NCBI GenBank assembly: GCA_902465465.1
Contig: CABQNF010000087.1
Location: 1-5,391 of the forward strand
Source: an uncultured Collinsella sp.
GTDB taxonomy: Bacteria > Actinomycetota > Coriobacteriia > Coriobacteriales > Coriobacteriaceae
Direction of reading: 5' to 3'
DNA length: 5,391 nucleotides
The position numbers were made by a program, and so were the translations under genes. This document shows positions 1 through 5,391 of the stretch, piece by piece. Numbering within the stretch: the stretch's first letter is position 1; each line of letters opens with the position of its first letter. Under the pieces are notes generated by a model, which ran no database searches, was not told the DNA's origin, and worked only from the letters and a program-made list of their open reading frames with translations.

Positions 1-744
1 GCGGCCGAGCATGCCGCGGCCAGTACGGGCGGCACCGCCACGGACGACGTCGAGAGCTGCGGCAACTGCAGCAACTGCCTCACGCAGTTCGAGGTCGAGG
101 ACGTCACCGATATGGCCCGCGCTGCCGTACGTTACGTGGCCACGCGTCCCATGCGCTTTGGCAAGTCGCTCATCGCCGATGTGCTCCACGGCGGCAACAC
201 CGAGCGCATTCGCCAGATGCATCTGGACGAGGACCGCGGCTACGGTGAGCTGTCGAGCGAATCGGTCGGGCACATCAAGGACATCATCGGCCAGCTGTGC
301 GGCCGCGGTTATCTGGCCACCTCGCAGGGGCAGTACCCGGTCGTGGGGCTGGGTCCGCGTGCCGTCGAGGTCGAGGATGAGGCGTTTGCCTTTACCGTTA
401 AGCGTCGCGCGTCCAAGCGCAAGGCCTCGGCCCGCGCCCGCCGCGCCGTCGATCTGCTGCGCGAGGAGGCCGAGCTGGATCAGCGCCCACGCGTGGGCGA
501 CGATGCCGAGTTGTTCGAGCGCCTGCGTGCCCTGCGCAAGGAGATCTCGACCGAGCTGGAGATGGCGCCGTATATGGTCTTTTCCGACAAGGCCCTGCGC
601 GGTCTGTGCCGCCTGCGTCCACAGACGCGCGACGAGCTTATCCAGGTCAACGGCATTGGCGAGAAAAAGGCCGACGCCTTTGGCGAGCAGTTTATGGCGG
701 CGATTGAAGAGTTTGAGTCCGAGCATGCACGGGATGGAGCGTAA
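1..744 (+). CDS. recQ: ATP-dependent DNA helicase RecQ, C-terminal part (5' end outside window)
   Basis: This is the last 247 codons of a RecQ-family 3'-5' DNA helicase, which acts in recombination and replication-fork repair. The reading frame is open from base 1 and stops with TAA at 742-744, so the helicase core lies upstream of the window. Visible domains, in order, are: the end of the zinc-binding subdomain, with three cysteines in CGNCSNC at window residues 20-26 (the first zinc cysteine would lie upstream); an RQC winged helix at about residues 35-120, with the FGKSLIADVLHGG and ERIRQ segments typical of the family; and a C-terminal HRDC domain at about 170-240, including the FSDKALRGL and VNGIGEKKADAFG helices that contact DNA. 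The linker between RQC and HRDC (about 125-155) is rich in Arg, Lys and Ala. The stop codon lies inside the start of the following regulator gene. The family assignment is secure; the missing N-terminus is only a window effect. Confidence 0.95.
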   Translation, partial: AAEHAAASTGGTATDDVESCGNCSNCLTQFEVEDVTDMARAAVRYVATRPMRFGKSLIADVLHGGNTERIRQMHLDEDRGYGELSSESVGHIKDIIGQLCGRGYLATSQGQYPVVGLGPRAVEVEDEAFAFTVKRRASKRKASARARRAVDLLREEAELDQRPRVGDDAELFERLRALRKEISTELEMAPYMVFSDKALRGLCRLRPQTRDELIQVNGIGEKKADAFGEQFMAAIEEFESEHARDGA

Positions 745-1492
745 CGATGATAAAACCGAGCGCACTGAGGTATCCGCCGTTCCGCTGTACCAGCAGGTTA
801 TGGACGACCTAAAGGGCGAGATCGCGCGTGGCGTGTACGCATCCGGCTCGCGCATTCCTTCCGAGATGGAGCTCGCTAAGTCCTATGGTGTGGGACGCGT
901 CACCGTGCGCCGCGCCATCGAGGAGCTGTCGCGCGCGGGGTATCTCAACCGCCAGCAGGGGAGGGGCACGTTCGTGTGCGCGCCCAAGCTCAAGCGCAAG
1001 ATTGTCCAGAAGGGTGACGTTCAGAGCTTTTCCGAGGGTTGCGCTGCCAACGACATGGTGGCCGGAGCACGCCTGGTGTCGCGCACGGTGGTTGCGGCGA
1101 CGCGCGAGGACGCGGCGTTTTTTGGGGTGGAACCCGGCTGCGAGCTCATCGTGGTCGAGCGTGTGCGCACGGCAGACGGCGTGCCCGTCATGCTCGAGAA
1201 CAACGCCTTTGTGCTGGCTGACCATCCTTATCTGCAGACGCTTGCCGACGAGGACCTCACCGATAACTCAATCTTTGCGCTCGTTGCCGAGCATTCGGGC
1301 CGCGCGCCGTTCAAATCCGACCCTTGTACCGTGGAGATTGCGCTTGCCGACGCTCAAGTCGCGCCACTGCTCGAGATCCCGATCGGTGAGCCACTCTTCT
1401 ATATGGAGGCGTACTTTACCGATGCGGACGAGCGGCCCTTGCTGCTTGGGCGTCAAAAGATCGTGGGCTCGCGCTACGTGTTCGACATCTAA
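734..1492 (+). CDS. GntR-family transcriptional regulator with UTRA domain (HutC subfamily)
   Basis: A 252-residue DNA-binding regulator. Residues 18-82 form the GntR winged helix-turn-helix: PLYQQVMDDLKGEI, then IPSEMELAKSYGVGRVTVRR as the recognition region, then the wing ending in QGRGTFV. Residues about 105-248 match a UTRA effector-binding domain, which in this subfamily binds small, often phosphorylated, sugars or amino compounds; the end LLLGRQKIVGSRYVFDI is typical. The ATG at 734 is preferred; an in-frame ATG at 725 would add three residues. Neither has a strong Shine-Dalgarno sequence, and both lie inside recQ (stop 742-744), so translation is probably coupled to recQ. The frame stays open far upstream of 725, but that stretch is the +1 shadow of recQ. 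The next gene encodes an FrlB-like deglycase, and paired tandem repeats surround its promoter. I therefore infer that this protein represses that gene and responds to a phosphorylated glycation product. Family is certain; target and effector are inferred. Confidence 0.93.
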   Translation: MERNDDKTERTEVSAVPLYQQVMDDLKGEIARGVYASGSRIPSEMELAKSYGVGRVTVRRAIEELSRAGYLNRQQGRGTFVCAPKLKRKIVQKGDVQSFSEGCAANDMVAGARLVSRTVVAATREDAAFFGVEPGCELIVVERVRTADGVPVMLENNAFVLADHPYLQTLADEDLTDNSIFALVAEHSGRAPFKSDPCTVEIALADAQVAPLLEIPIGEPLFYMEAYFTDADERPLLLGRQKIVGSRYVFDI

Positions 1493-1501
1493 CATCCACA
1501 G

Positions 1502-1521
1502 ATAGAACAACATAGAACAAG
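1502..1521 (+). promoter_or_regulatory. Putative operator box 1 (10-bp-periodic direct repeat)
   Basis: The sequence ATAGAACAACATAGAACAAG consists of two tandem copies of a 10-bp unit (ATAGAACAAC, ATAGAACAAG). A near copy lies 62 bp downstream (16 of the first 17 bases match). It starts 10 bp after the regulator stop codon and lies upstream of the -35 hexamer of the deglycase promoter. AT-rich words repeated in GC-rich surroundings, together with the position, suggest a binding site for the adjacent GntR regulator. This is inferred from the sequence alone. Confidence 0.6.
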
Positions 1522-1535
1522 TTTGGCGAAATGGC

Positions 1536-1564
1536 TTCACGAGCGTCATCGTGCGTGCTATAAA
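1536..1564 (+). promoter_or_regulatory. Predicted sigma70-type promoter of the SIS-domain deglycase gene
   Basis: A -35 hexamer TTCACG (1536-1541, 4 of 6 matches to TTGACA) and a -10 hexamer TATAAA (1559-1564, 5 of 6) are separated by 17 bp. Transcription would start near 1571, giving a leader of about 66 nt. The last base of the -10 and the predicted start point lie inside operator box 2, and box 1 lies just upstream. This arrangement favours repression by blocking RNA polymerase, possibly with looping between the boxes. Confidence 0.6.
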
Positions 1565-1583
1565 TAGGACAACATAGAACGAC
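1564..1583 (+). promoter_or_regulatory. Putative operator box 2 (overlaps -10 and start site)
   Basis: The sequence ATAGGACAACATAGAACGAC repeats box 1, with 17 of 20 bases identical, and has the same two-unit 10-bp periodicity. Its start is 62 bp from that of box 1, close to six helical turns, so both boxes face the same side of the DNA. It covers the predicted transcription start and would block initiation if occupied. Binding by the neighbouring GntR protein is an inference. Confidence 0.6.
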
Positions 1584-1636
1584 AGCAGGTACGATCCGCC
1601 GTCGCTCAAAGCCGCCCCACAAGGAGGAACATCAGG

Positions 1637-2605
1637 ATGAACGCACATGATCTGGTTCAGGAAATCATCGAGCGCAAGGGCAAGATTGAGAACGTCTTTT
1701 GGATTGCTTGTGGCGGTTCGATGATCGACCTGATGCCGGCCAACGAGCTGCTCAAGCGCGAGGCCACCACGTTTACCTCGACGGTCTACACGGCACGCGA
1801 GTTTTGCCTGATGGCCCCCAAGAGCCTTGGCGAGAAGTCGCTCGTTATTGCCTGCAGCCACAGCGGCAACACGCAAGAGGTCGTCGATGGCTGCGAGATG
1901 GCGCTGGCGGCCGGTGCCGAGGTCGTTGCCCTCACCGACTGCGAGGGCTCCAAGATCGACAACGGCAAGTGGACCACCTGGGTCTACCCCTGGGGCGAGG
2001 GCGTGCCGCAGGCCGAGGTGCCTCAGGGCATCGGCGCTCTGATCGCCGCCGAGCTGCTCGACCAGCAGGAAGGCTACGAGGCACTCGCCGACATGTACGA
2101 GGGCCTAAAGCAGATGGATGCGCTGCTGCCCGCCGCCCGCGAGAAGGTCAACGCCGAGCTGGGCGATCGCTTTGCCGAGCTCTGCCAGCAGCACAAGTTC
2201 TTCTATATCCTTGGTTCCGGCCCCAACTTTAGCCAGACCTATGCCATGGCCATCTGCTCGCTCATGGAGATGCAGTGGCAGCACTGCTGCTACATCCACT
2301 CCGGCGAGTACTTCCACGGCCCCTTCGAGGCCACCGAGCCCGGCGTGTTCTACTTTGTGCAGCTCGGATCGGGCGAGTGCCGCCCCATGGAGGAGCGCGC
2401 GTTGGCGTTCCTCAACACGCATACCGATACGGTAATGGTGCTCGATGCACTCGAGTACGGCGTGGGCGAGGTGCCCGCCAGCGTGCGTTCGTACCTGGAG
2501 CCGATCTTCTTCTACAACATGAGCTGCGAGCTGCGCGCCGCCCGCGGAAAGGTGTTCGACCACAGCCCTGAGATTCGTCGCTACATGGGCATCGAGCAGT
2601 ACTAA
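1637..2605 (+). CDS. SIS-domain sugar isomerase, FrlB/FraB/GfrF-like (putative Amadori-product 6-phosphate deglycase)
   Basis: A 322-residue protein with two sugar-isomerase (SIS) halves. The first half carries ACGGS (24-28) and the phosphate-binding loop SHSGNT (74-79); the second carries GSGPN (193-197). The segment LMEMQW...HSGEYFHGPFEATEPG and the C-terminus RRYMGIEQY resemble E. coli FrlB (LMEFTW, SGEFRHGPLEIVEPG, RRYYG...EY) as I recall it. E211 and H227 are 16 residues apart, the same spacing as the catalytic Glu and His of the related FraB deglycase. Enzymes of this group cleave phosphorylated fructosamines, such as fructoselysine 6-phosphate, to glucose 6-phosphate and the free amine in the cytoplasm. 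The ATG at 1637 follows a strong AAGGAGG (1621-1627) at 9-nt spacing. The gene is about 20 residues shorter at the N-terminus than E. coli FrlB. It has its own promoter and is monocistronic in this window, with no kinase or transporter beside it. The substrate could be fructoselysine, glucoselysine or another glycated amine phosphate; a GlmS-like isomerase without the amidotransferase domain is less likely. Confidence 0.85.
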   Translation: MNAHDLVQEIIERKGKIENVFWIACGGSMIDLMPANELLKREATTFTSTVYTAREFCLMAPKSLGEKSLVIACSHSGNTQEVVDGCEMALAAGAEVVALTDCEGSKIDNGKWTTWVYPWGEGVPQAEVPQGIGALIAAELLDQQEGYEALADMYEGLKQMDALLPAAREKVNAELGDRFAELCQQHKFFYILGSGPNFSQTYAMAICSLMEMQWQHCCYIHSGEYFHGPFEATEPGVFYFVQLGSGECRPMEERALAFLNTHTDTVMVLDALEYGVGEVPASVRSYLEPIFFYNMSCELRAARGKVFDHSPEIRRYMGIEQY

Positions 2606-2654
2606 GTAACGGGAAAAGTATTCACCTTCGATTCGCAGGGGCACTGCGTGAGTC

Positions 2655-2697
2655 AAAAAAAGCGGGCCGCGCCGGTGGGTTTCCGGCGCGGCCCGCT
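2655..2697 (-). terminator. Rho-independent terminator of the dehydrogenase gene, probably bidirectional
   Basis: A perfect 15-bp GC-rich stem pairs AGCGGGCCGCGCCGG (2661-2675) with its complement at 2683-2697, around a 7-nt loop. A run of seven A (2655-2661) on the + strand reads as a T-tract on the - strand directly after the hairpin, so it is a canonical terminator for the - strand dehydrogenase gene that ends at 2740. On the + strand the hairpin is followed only by TTAGTAT, so it may also stop transcripts from the deglycase gene, though less efficiently. Confidence 0.9.
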
Positions 2698-2739
2698 TAG
2701 TATCGCGCATAGATTCGCAAGGTTGCGGTAGCCAGCGGC

Positions 2740-3694
2740 TTACTTGACGTCGTAGGCCTCGGCATCCCACCAGTCGAGCTGGGCGATGTTGTCGCGGATG
2801 TGCTGGCAGCTCTTGTGGAAGCCTTCGAGCTCGTACTCGGAAAGGTCGAGCGTGTAGACCTCCTCGACGCCCTCGGCACCGATCACGCACGGCAGGGAGG
2901 TAAAGATACCCTCCTCGCCATACTGGCCGGTCATAAGCGTAGAGGCCGAAAGCACGGCGTGCTCGTTGTGCAGCACGGCGGCGCAGACGCGCGCGGCGGA
3001 GTTGGCGACGGCGTACTCGGTGCACTGCTTGCCCTGGTAGGTCACATAGCCGCCCTTGCGTGCGAGCTCCTCGACCTCCATGTGGTCGAAGGCGTACTTG
3101 TCAGGGTTCTCGGCCTGAAGCTCGTTAAGGCTCTTGCCGGCGATGGTTGCGGCCTTAAAGGCGGCAAGCTGGCTAAAGCCGTGCTCGCCGATCATGTAGG
3201 CGTCGATGGACTTGGGGCTCACGCCGACCTTCTTGGAGATCTCGGTGCGCAGGCGGGCGGATGATCTTCTTGGGATCGTAGCCGGTCAGGTGCCACAGCT
3301 CGGTGCACACGACGTCGCAGGGGTTGGAGATGCTCACGAAGATGCCGTCAAAGCCGGCGTCGACGATGCGCTTGGCAAAGGTGCGGGCGGCGTCGGTGGT
3401 AAAGAACAGCTCGCCGTCGCGGTTGCCGGCGGCCAGCGCGACCTTGCCGGCGGCGTTGACGATGACGTCGCAGCAGGCCAGCTCCTCGTAGTGGTCGTAG
3501 CAGTTGACGATTTTGGTGTTGTACGGGACAAACGAAAGGGAGTCGCGCAGGTCCTGGACCTCGGACGTCACCTTGGCCTCGTTGATATCGCACAGGTACA
3601 GCTCATCGGCAATGCCCTGCATGAGCAGGCTGTTGGCGACATGTGCTCCTACGTGGCCCTGGCCGACCACACCGATCTTACGCGTCTGGTACAT
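2740..3694 (-). pseudogene. L-lactate / L-2-hydroxyisocaproate dehydrogenase family protein, frameshifted
   Basis: This is an NAD-dependent 2-hydroxyacid dehydrogenase of the LDH/MDH fold, which would interconvert 2-oxoacids and L-2-hydroxyacids. The first part (ATG at 3694) has the Rossmann loop GQGHVG (11-16), D36 for NAD ribose binding and SNP (123-125), and stays in frame to Ile144. The rest continues from about 3261 in another frame, with SARLR, the catalytic-His motif GEHG and a C-terminus ending in AEAYDVK. The family segment G-[ST]-G-T-x-L-D is missing at the junction. The gene is 955 bp; adding 23 bp gives 978 bp, exactly 325 codons plus stop. The loss removes the Asp that partners the catalytic His. 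As read, translation ends at 3173 after 173 residues. The NAAGKVALAAGNRDGELFFT and EELARKGGYVTYQGKQCTEYAVANSA regions resemble L-HicDH of lactobacilli more than true LDH, and MDH's substrate Arg is not seen. The start is supported by AAAGGA upstream. A sequencing or assembly error is a real alternative to a true pseudogene. Confidence 0.88.
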
Positions 3695-3731
3695 ATACGT
3701 ATCCTTTCGGCCGAGTTTTTCGCGTCGAACC

Positions 3732-3737
3732 ATTGTA
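3732..3737 (-). promoter_or_regulatory. Predicted -10 box of the dehydrogenase gene
   Basis: Read on the - strand this is TACAAT, 5 of 6 matches to the consensus -10, lying 37 bp upstream of the dehydrogenase ATG. Initiation about 7 nt downstream would leave a leader of about 30 nt containing the GAAAGGAT ribosome-binding site. No convincing -35 hexamer is seen at 16-18 bp, so support is moderate. Confidence 0.45.
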
Positions 3738-3870
3738 GCGTCCTGCTGCCACTTTGCTAGGCTAAAGCGCCGTAGATTTTTGGACATGCCTTAATCTCTA
3801 CTTTTGGAGTGATTTGGGCCGCTGACGGCATCGCTGGGCGATGTGCTCGCGCGGATGGGGCCGGTCGTTG

Positions 3871-3876
3871 TACCAT
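3871..3876 (+). promoter_or_regulatory. Predicted -10 box of metA
   Basis: TACCAT matches the -10 pattern TAnnnT and lies 28 bp upstream of the metA start codon, which would give a leader of only about 22 nt. The upstream sequence is GC-rich and lacks a clear -35 hexamer. The short leader leaves no room for a methionine-responsive riboswitch between this site and the gene. Confidence 0.35.
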
Positions 3877-3904
3877 AGCTGCAACTGACTCGTAAGGAGC
3901 ATTC

Positions 3905-4831
3905 ATGCCCATTCGCATTCCCGACGCCCTCCCTGCCGCCGCGCAGCTCGAGAGCGAGAACATCTTTGTCATGACCGAGTACCGCGCGCTGCACCAGGAC
4001 ATCCGTCCGCTGCGCGTGCTCATCCTCAACCTCATGCCCACCAAGATTGCCACCGAGACGCAGATCATGCGCAAGCTCTCCAACACACCGCTGCAGGTGG
4101 AGGTGGACCTGCTGCGCACTAAAACGCACGAGGCCACGCACGTGAGCGCCGGCCACCTGGAGACGTTCTACCGCACGTTCGACGACATCCGCGACATCCA
4201 CTACGACGGCCTGATCATCACGGGCGCGCCGGTGGAACAGATGCCGTTCGAGGAGGTCGACTACTGGCCCGAGCTCTGCCAGATCATGGATTGGTCCACC
4301 ACGCACGTGCACTCTACGCTGCACATTTGTTGGGGCGCGCAGGCGGGGCTCTACCATCATTACGGTATCCAGAAGTACGACCTGCCGGCAAAGGCGAGCG
4401 GTGTGTTCGAGCATTATCTGGTGAAGCCGCAAAGCCCGCTGGTCCGCGGCTTTGACGACCATTTCTATGCCGTGCATTCGCGCAACACCGATGTGCGCCG
4501 CGAGGACGTAGAGGCCGAGCCGCAGCTTGAGGTCGTGGCCGTGTCCGACGAGGTGGGCCTGTACATCGTCAAGTCGACCGACAGCCGTCGCTTCTTTGTC
4601 TTTGGCCATCCCGAGTACGATACCGACACGTTGCGCTTGGAGTACGAGCGCGACGTGAAGCGCGGACTCAACCCCCAGGTTCCGGCGCATTACTTCCCGA
4701 ATGACGACCCCACGGCCGAGCCGCGCAACGTCTGGCGCAGCCAGGCTCAGTTGCTCTACACCAACTGGCTCAACTACTACGTCTACCAGACCACGCCCTA
4801 CGACCTGGCCCGCGCCGGCGAGGAGCACTAG
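3905..4831 (+). CDS. metA: Homoserine O-acetyltransferase (MetA family)
   Basis: A 308-residue enzyme for the first committed step of methionine synthesis, activation of the homoserine hydroxyl by acyl transfer from acyl-CoA. The sequence is full length and opens with MPIRIPDALPAAAQLESENI. Family motifs include LRVLILNLMPTKIATETQ (36-53), the nucleophile C142 in HICWGAQAG, and H235/E237 in FGHPEYD; these positions coincide with the numbering of characterised MetA enzymes. E111, in TGAPVEQMPFEEV, is the residue that favours acetyl-CoA (as in Bacillus cereus MetA), whereas E. coli MetA has Gly there and uses succinyl-CoA. I therefore call an acetyltransferase despite the family's usual 'succinyltransferase' name. 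The start at 3905 follows AAGGAG (3894-3899) at 5-nt spacing. It is divergent from the dehydrogenase across 210 bp and ends 23 bp before the convergent cyclo-ligase. No partner methionine gene is in the window. Confidence 0.96.
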   Translation: MPIRIPDALPAAAQLESENIFVMTEYRALHQDIRPLRVLILNLMPTKIATETQIMRKLSNTPLQVEVDLLRTKTHEATHVSAGHLETFYRTFDDIRDIHYDGLIITGAPVEQMPFEEVDYWPELCQIMDWSTTHVHSTLHICWGAQAGLYHHYGIQKYDLPAKASGVFEHYLVKPQSPLVRGFDDHFYAVHSRNTDVRREDVEAEPQLEVVAVSDEVGLYIVKSTDSRRFFVFGHPEYDTDTLRLEYERDVKRGLNPQVPAHYFPNDDPTAEPRNVWRSQAQLLYTNWLNYYVYQTTPYDLARAGEEH

Positions 4832-4854
4832 GCCGTCGGGAGGTGCGCCAGCCG

Positions 4855-5391
4855 TTAGGCGCTGACGATGTGGGGCAGCGGCAGGTCGTGGGCGTCGGTG
4901 GGAACGTGGCCGACGCGCTGTTCGTCAAAGGCGATGCCGACGATTTGACATACGGGCGAGAGCATGGGCAGGTAGCGGTCATAGCAGCCGCCGCCGTAGC
5001 CTAGGCGCGTGCCGGCGCGGTCGAATGCTACGAGCGGCATGACGATCATGTCGAGAGCTTCGGCAGGCACGATAGGGAAGCGGCCGCTGTCGATGTTTAT
5101 GGCCGCGAAAGCCCGTGTGGGGTGGGCGATAAACGGAGCCGCGGACGCATCGTCGGCGGCAACTGCCCGCATGCACATGCGCTGGCCACAAGCTGCGGCA
5201 TCAATTGCCGAGAGCATGCACGGATAGGCCACGCGCCAGCCGCGTTTGGCGGCCGCAGCGGCAAACGCGGCTGGGTCAACTTCGGAGCCCATCGCGGCAT
5301 AGATGGCAACGGTGTGCGGCGCCGCGGCATCCAAGCGATCCAACAGCTCAACAAGCCGCGCGCAGATAACGGCAGACTTCGCTGCCCGCAA
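4855..5391 (-). CDS. 5-formyltetrahydrofolate cyclo-ligase (MTHFS), N-terminus outside window
   Basis: This ATP-dependent enzyme converts 5-formyl-THF to 5,10-methenyl-THF, returning a storage or inhibitory folate to the one-carbon pool in the cytoplasm. The last 178-179 codons are visible, ending in TAA at 4857-4855. Hallmarks are YAAMGSEVDP (31-40 of the visible part), VMPLVAFDRAGTRLGYGGGCYDR (117-139) with the Gly-rich nucleotide-binding loop, and the C-terminal VGIAFDEQRV...VPTDAHDLPL. The loop has Cys where most relatives have Tyr (GYGGGYYDR). The frame is open to the window edge; the first codon there is TTG in a helix that normally lies 10-30 residues into the protein, so the true start is probably beyond the window. 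The gene converges with metA. A 5-bp inverted repeat overlaps the stop codon but lacks a T-run, so no terminator is called between them. Confidence 0.92.
   Translation of the reverse strand: MRAAKSAVICARLVELLDRLDAAAPHTVAIYAAMGSEVDPAAFAAAAAKRGWRVAYPCMLSAIDAAACGQRMCMRAVAADDASAAPFIAHPTRAFAAINIDSGRFPIVPAEALDMIVMPLVAFDRAGTRLGYGGGCYDRYLPMLSPVCQIVGIAFDEQRVGHVPTDAHDLPLPHIVSA

Noticed and set aside
11..733. N-terminal extension of the GntR regulator to an ATG at 11
   Set aside because: The translated stretch is low-complexity Arg/Ala/Ser/Pro and is the +1 frame of the clearly real recQ; the GntR domain begins only after 734.
828..1505. 225-codon + strand open frame over the regulator gene
   Set aside because: Arg/Ser/Cys-rich shadow frame of the GntR gene with no family resemblance.
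2105..3025. 306-codon - strand open frame crossing the deglycase and dehydrogenase
   Set aside because: It is antisense to the deglycase, runs through the terminator hairpin and reads the dehydrogenase out of frame; composition is shadow-like.
3241..3280. Programmed ribosomal frameshift in the dehydrogenase
   Set aside because: No slippery heptamer is apparent at the junction and the conserved catalytic segment is missing, so a deletion or sequence error fits better.
3206..3760. 184-codon + strand open frame antisense to the dehydrogenase
   Set aside because: Val/Gly/Ala-rich mirror of the dehydrogenase codons, with no recognisable motif or ribosome-binding site.
3692..3787. Alternative upstream start of the dehydrogenase at 3787
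   Set aside because: It adds 31 basic residues before the normal MYQTRKIGVVG start and would place translation upstream of the predicted -10; the ATG at 3694 has a good Shine-Dalgarno sequence.
3837..3904. SAM riboswitch or other methionine leader upstream of metA
   Set aside because: The probable leader is about 22 nt and no SAM-box-like conserved stems or terminator hairpin are visible.
3791..4828. 345-codon - strand open frame antisense to metA
   Set aside because: It covers the full-length, motif-complete metA; His/Val/Arg-rich antisense frame produced by GC-rich codon bias.
4845..4862. GCGCC/GGCGC inverted repeat between metA and the cyclo-ligase as a terminator
   Set aside because: Only 5 bp of stem with an 8-nt loop, no T-run on either strand, and it overlaps the cyclo-ligase stop codon.

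Overview
This is a GC-rich chromosomal segment with tightly packed genes on both strands. The codon use, the gene types (FrlB-like deglycase, L-2-hydroxyisocaproate dehydrogenase-type enzyme, acetyl-type MetA) and the TACAAT/TACCAT-like -10 boxes suggest a gut-associated high-GC Gram-positive, most likely a Coriobacteriia member such as Collinsella. The taxon is an inference from general character; no marker gene is present to prove it.

Layout: the window opens inside recQ (C-terminal third, + strand). A GntR/UTRA-family regulator overlaps the end of recQ by 11 nt. A 144-bp intergenic region follows, holding a recognisable promoter bracketed by two near-identical tandem-repeat boxes. After it comes a single SIS-domain gene resembling Amadori-product deglycases of the FrlB/FraB/GfrF type. 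A strong hairpin terminator, with its T-tract on the - strand, separates this gene from a convergent - strand gene for an L-lactate/L-2-hydroxyisocaproate dehydrogenase. That gene is broken by a frameshift consistent with a 23-bp deletion. A 210-bp divergent intergenic region then leads to metA (+ strand), which carries the residue signature of homoserine O-acetyltransferases. The window ends in a convergent - strand 5-formyltetrahydrofolate cyclo-ligase whose N-terminus is cut by the window edge.

Functional reading: the GntR regulator and the SIS deglycase probably form a local regulator-target pair, in which a phosphorylated sugar-amine would relieve repression through the UTRA domain. The transporter and kinase normally needed for such a pathway are not in this window. 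MetA and the cyclo-ligase are housekeeping genes of methionine and one-carbon metabolism. No CRISPR array, mobile element, tRNA or rRNA was seen. The most interesting items are the 10-bp-periodic operator pair and the disrupted dehydrogenase. I do not see a clearly novel multi-gene system.
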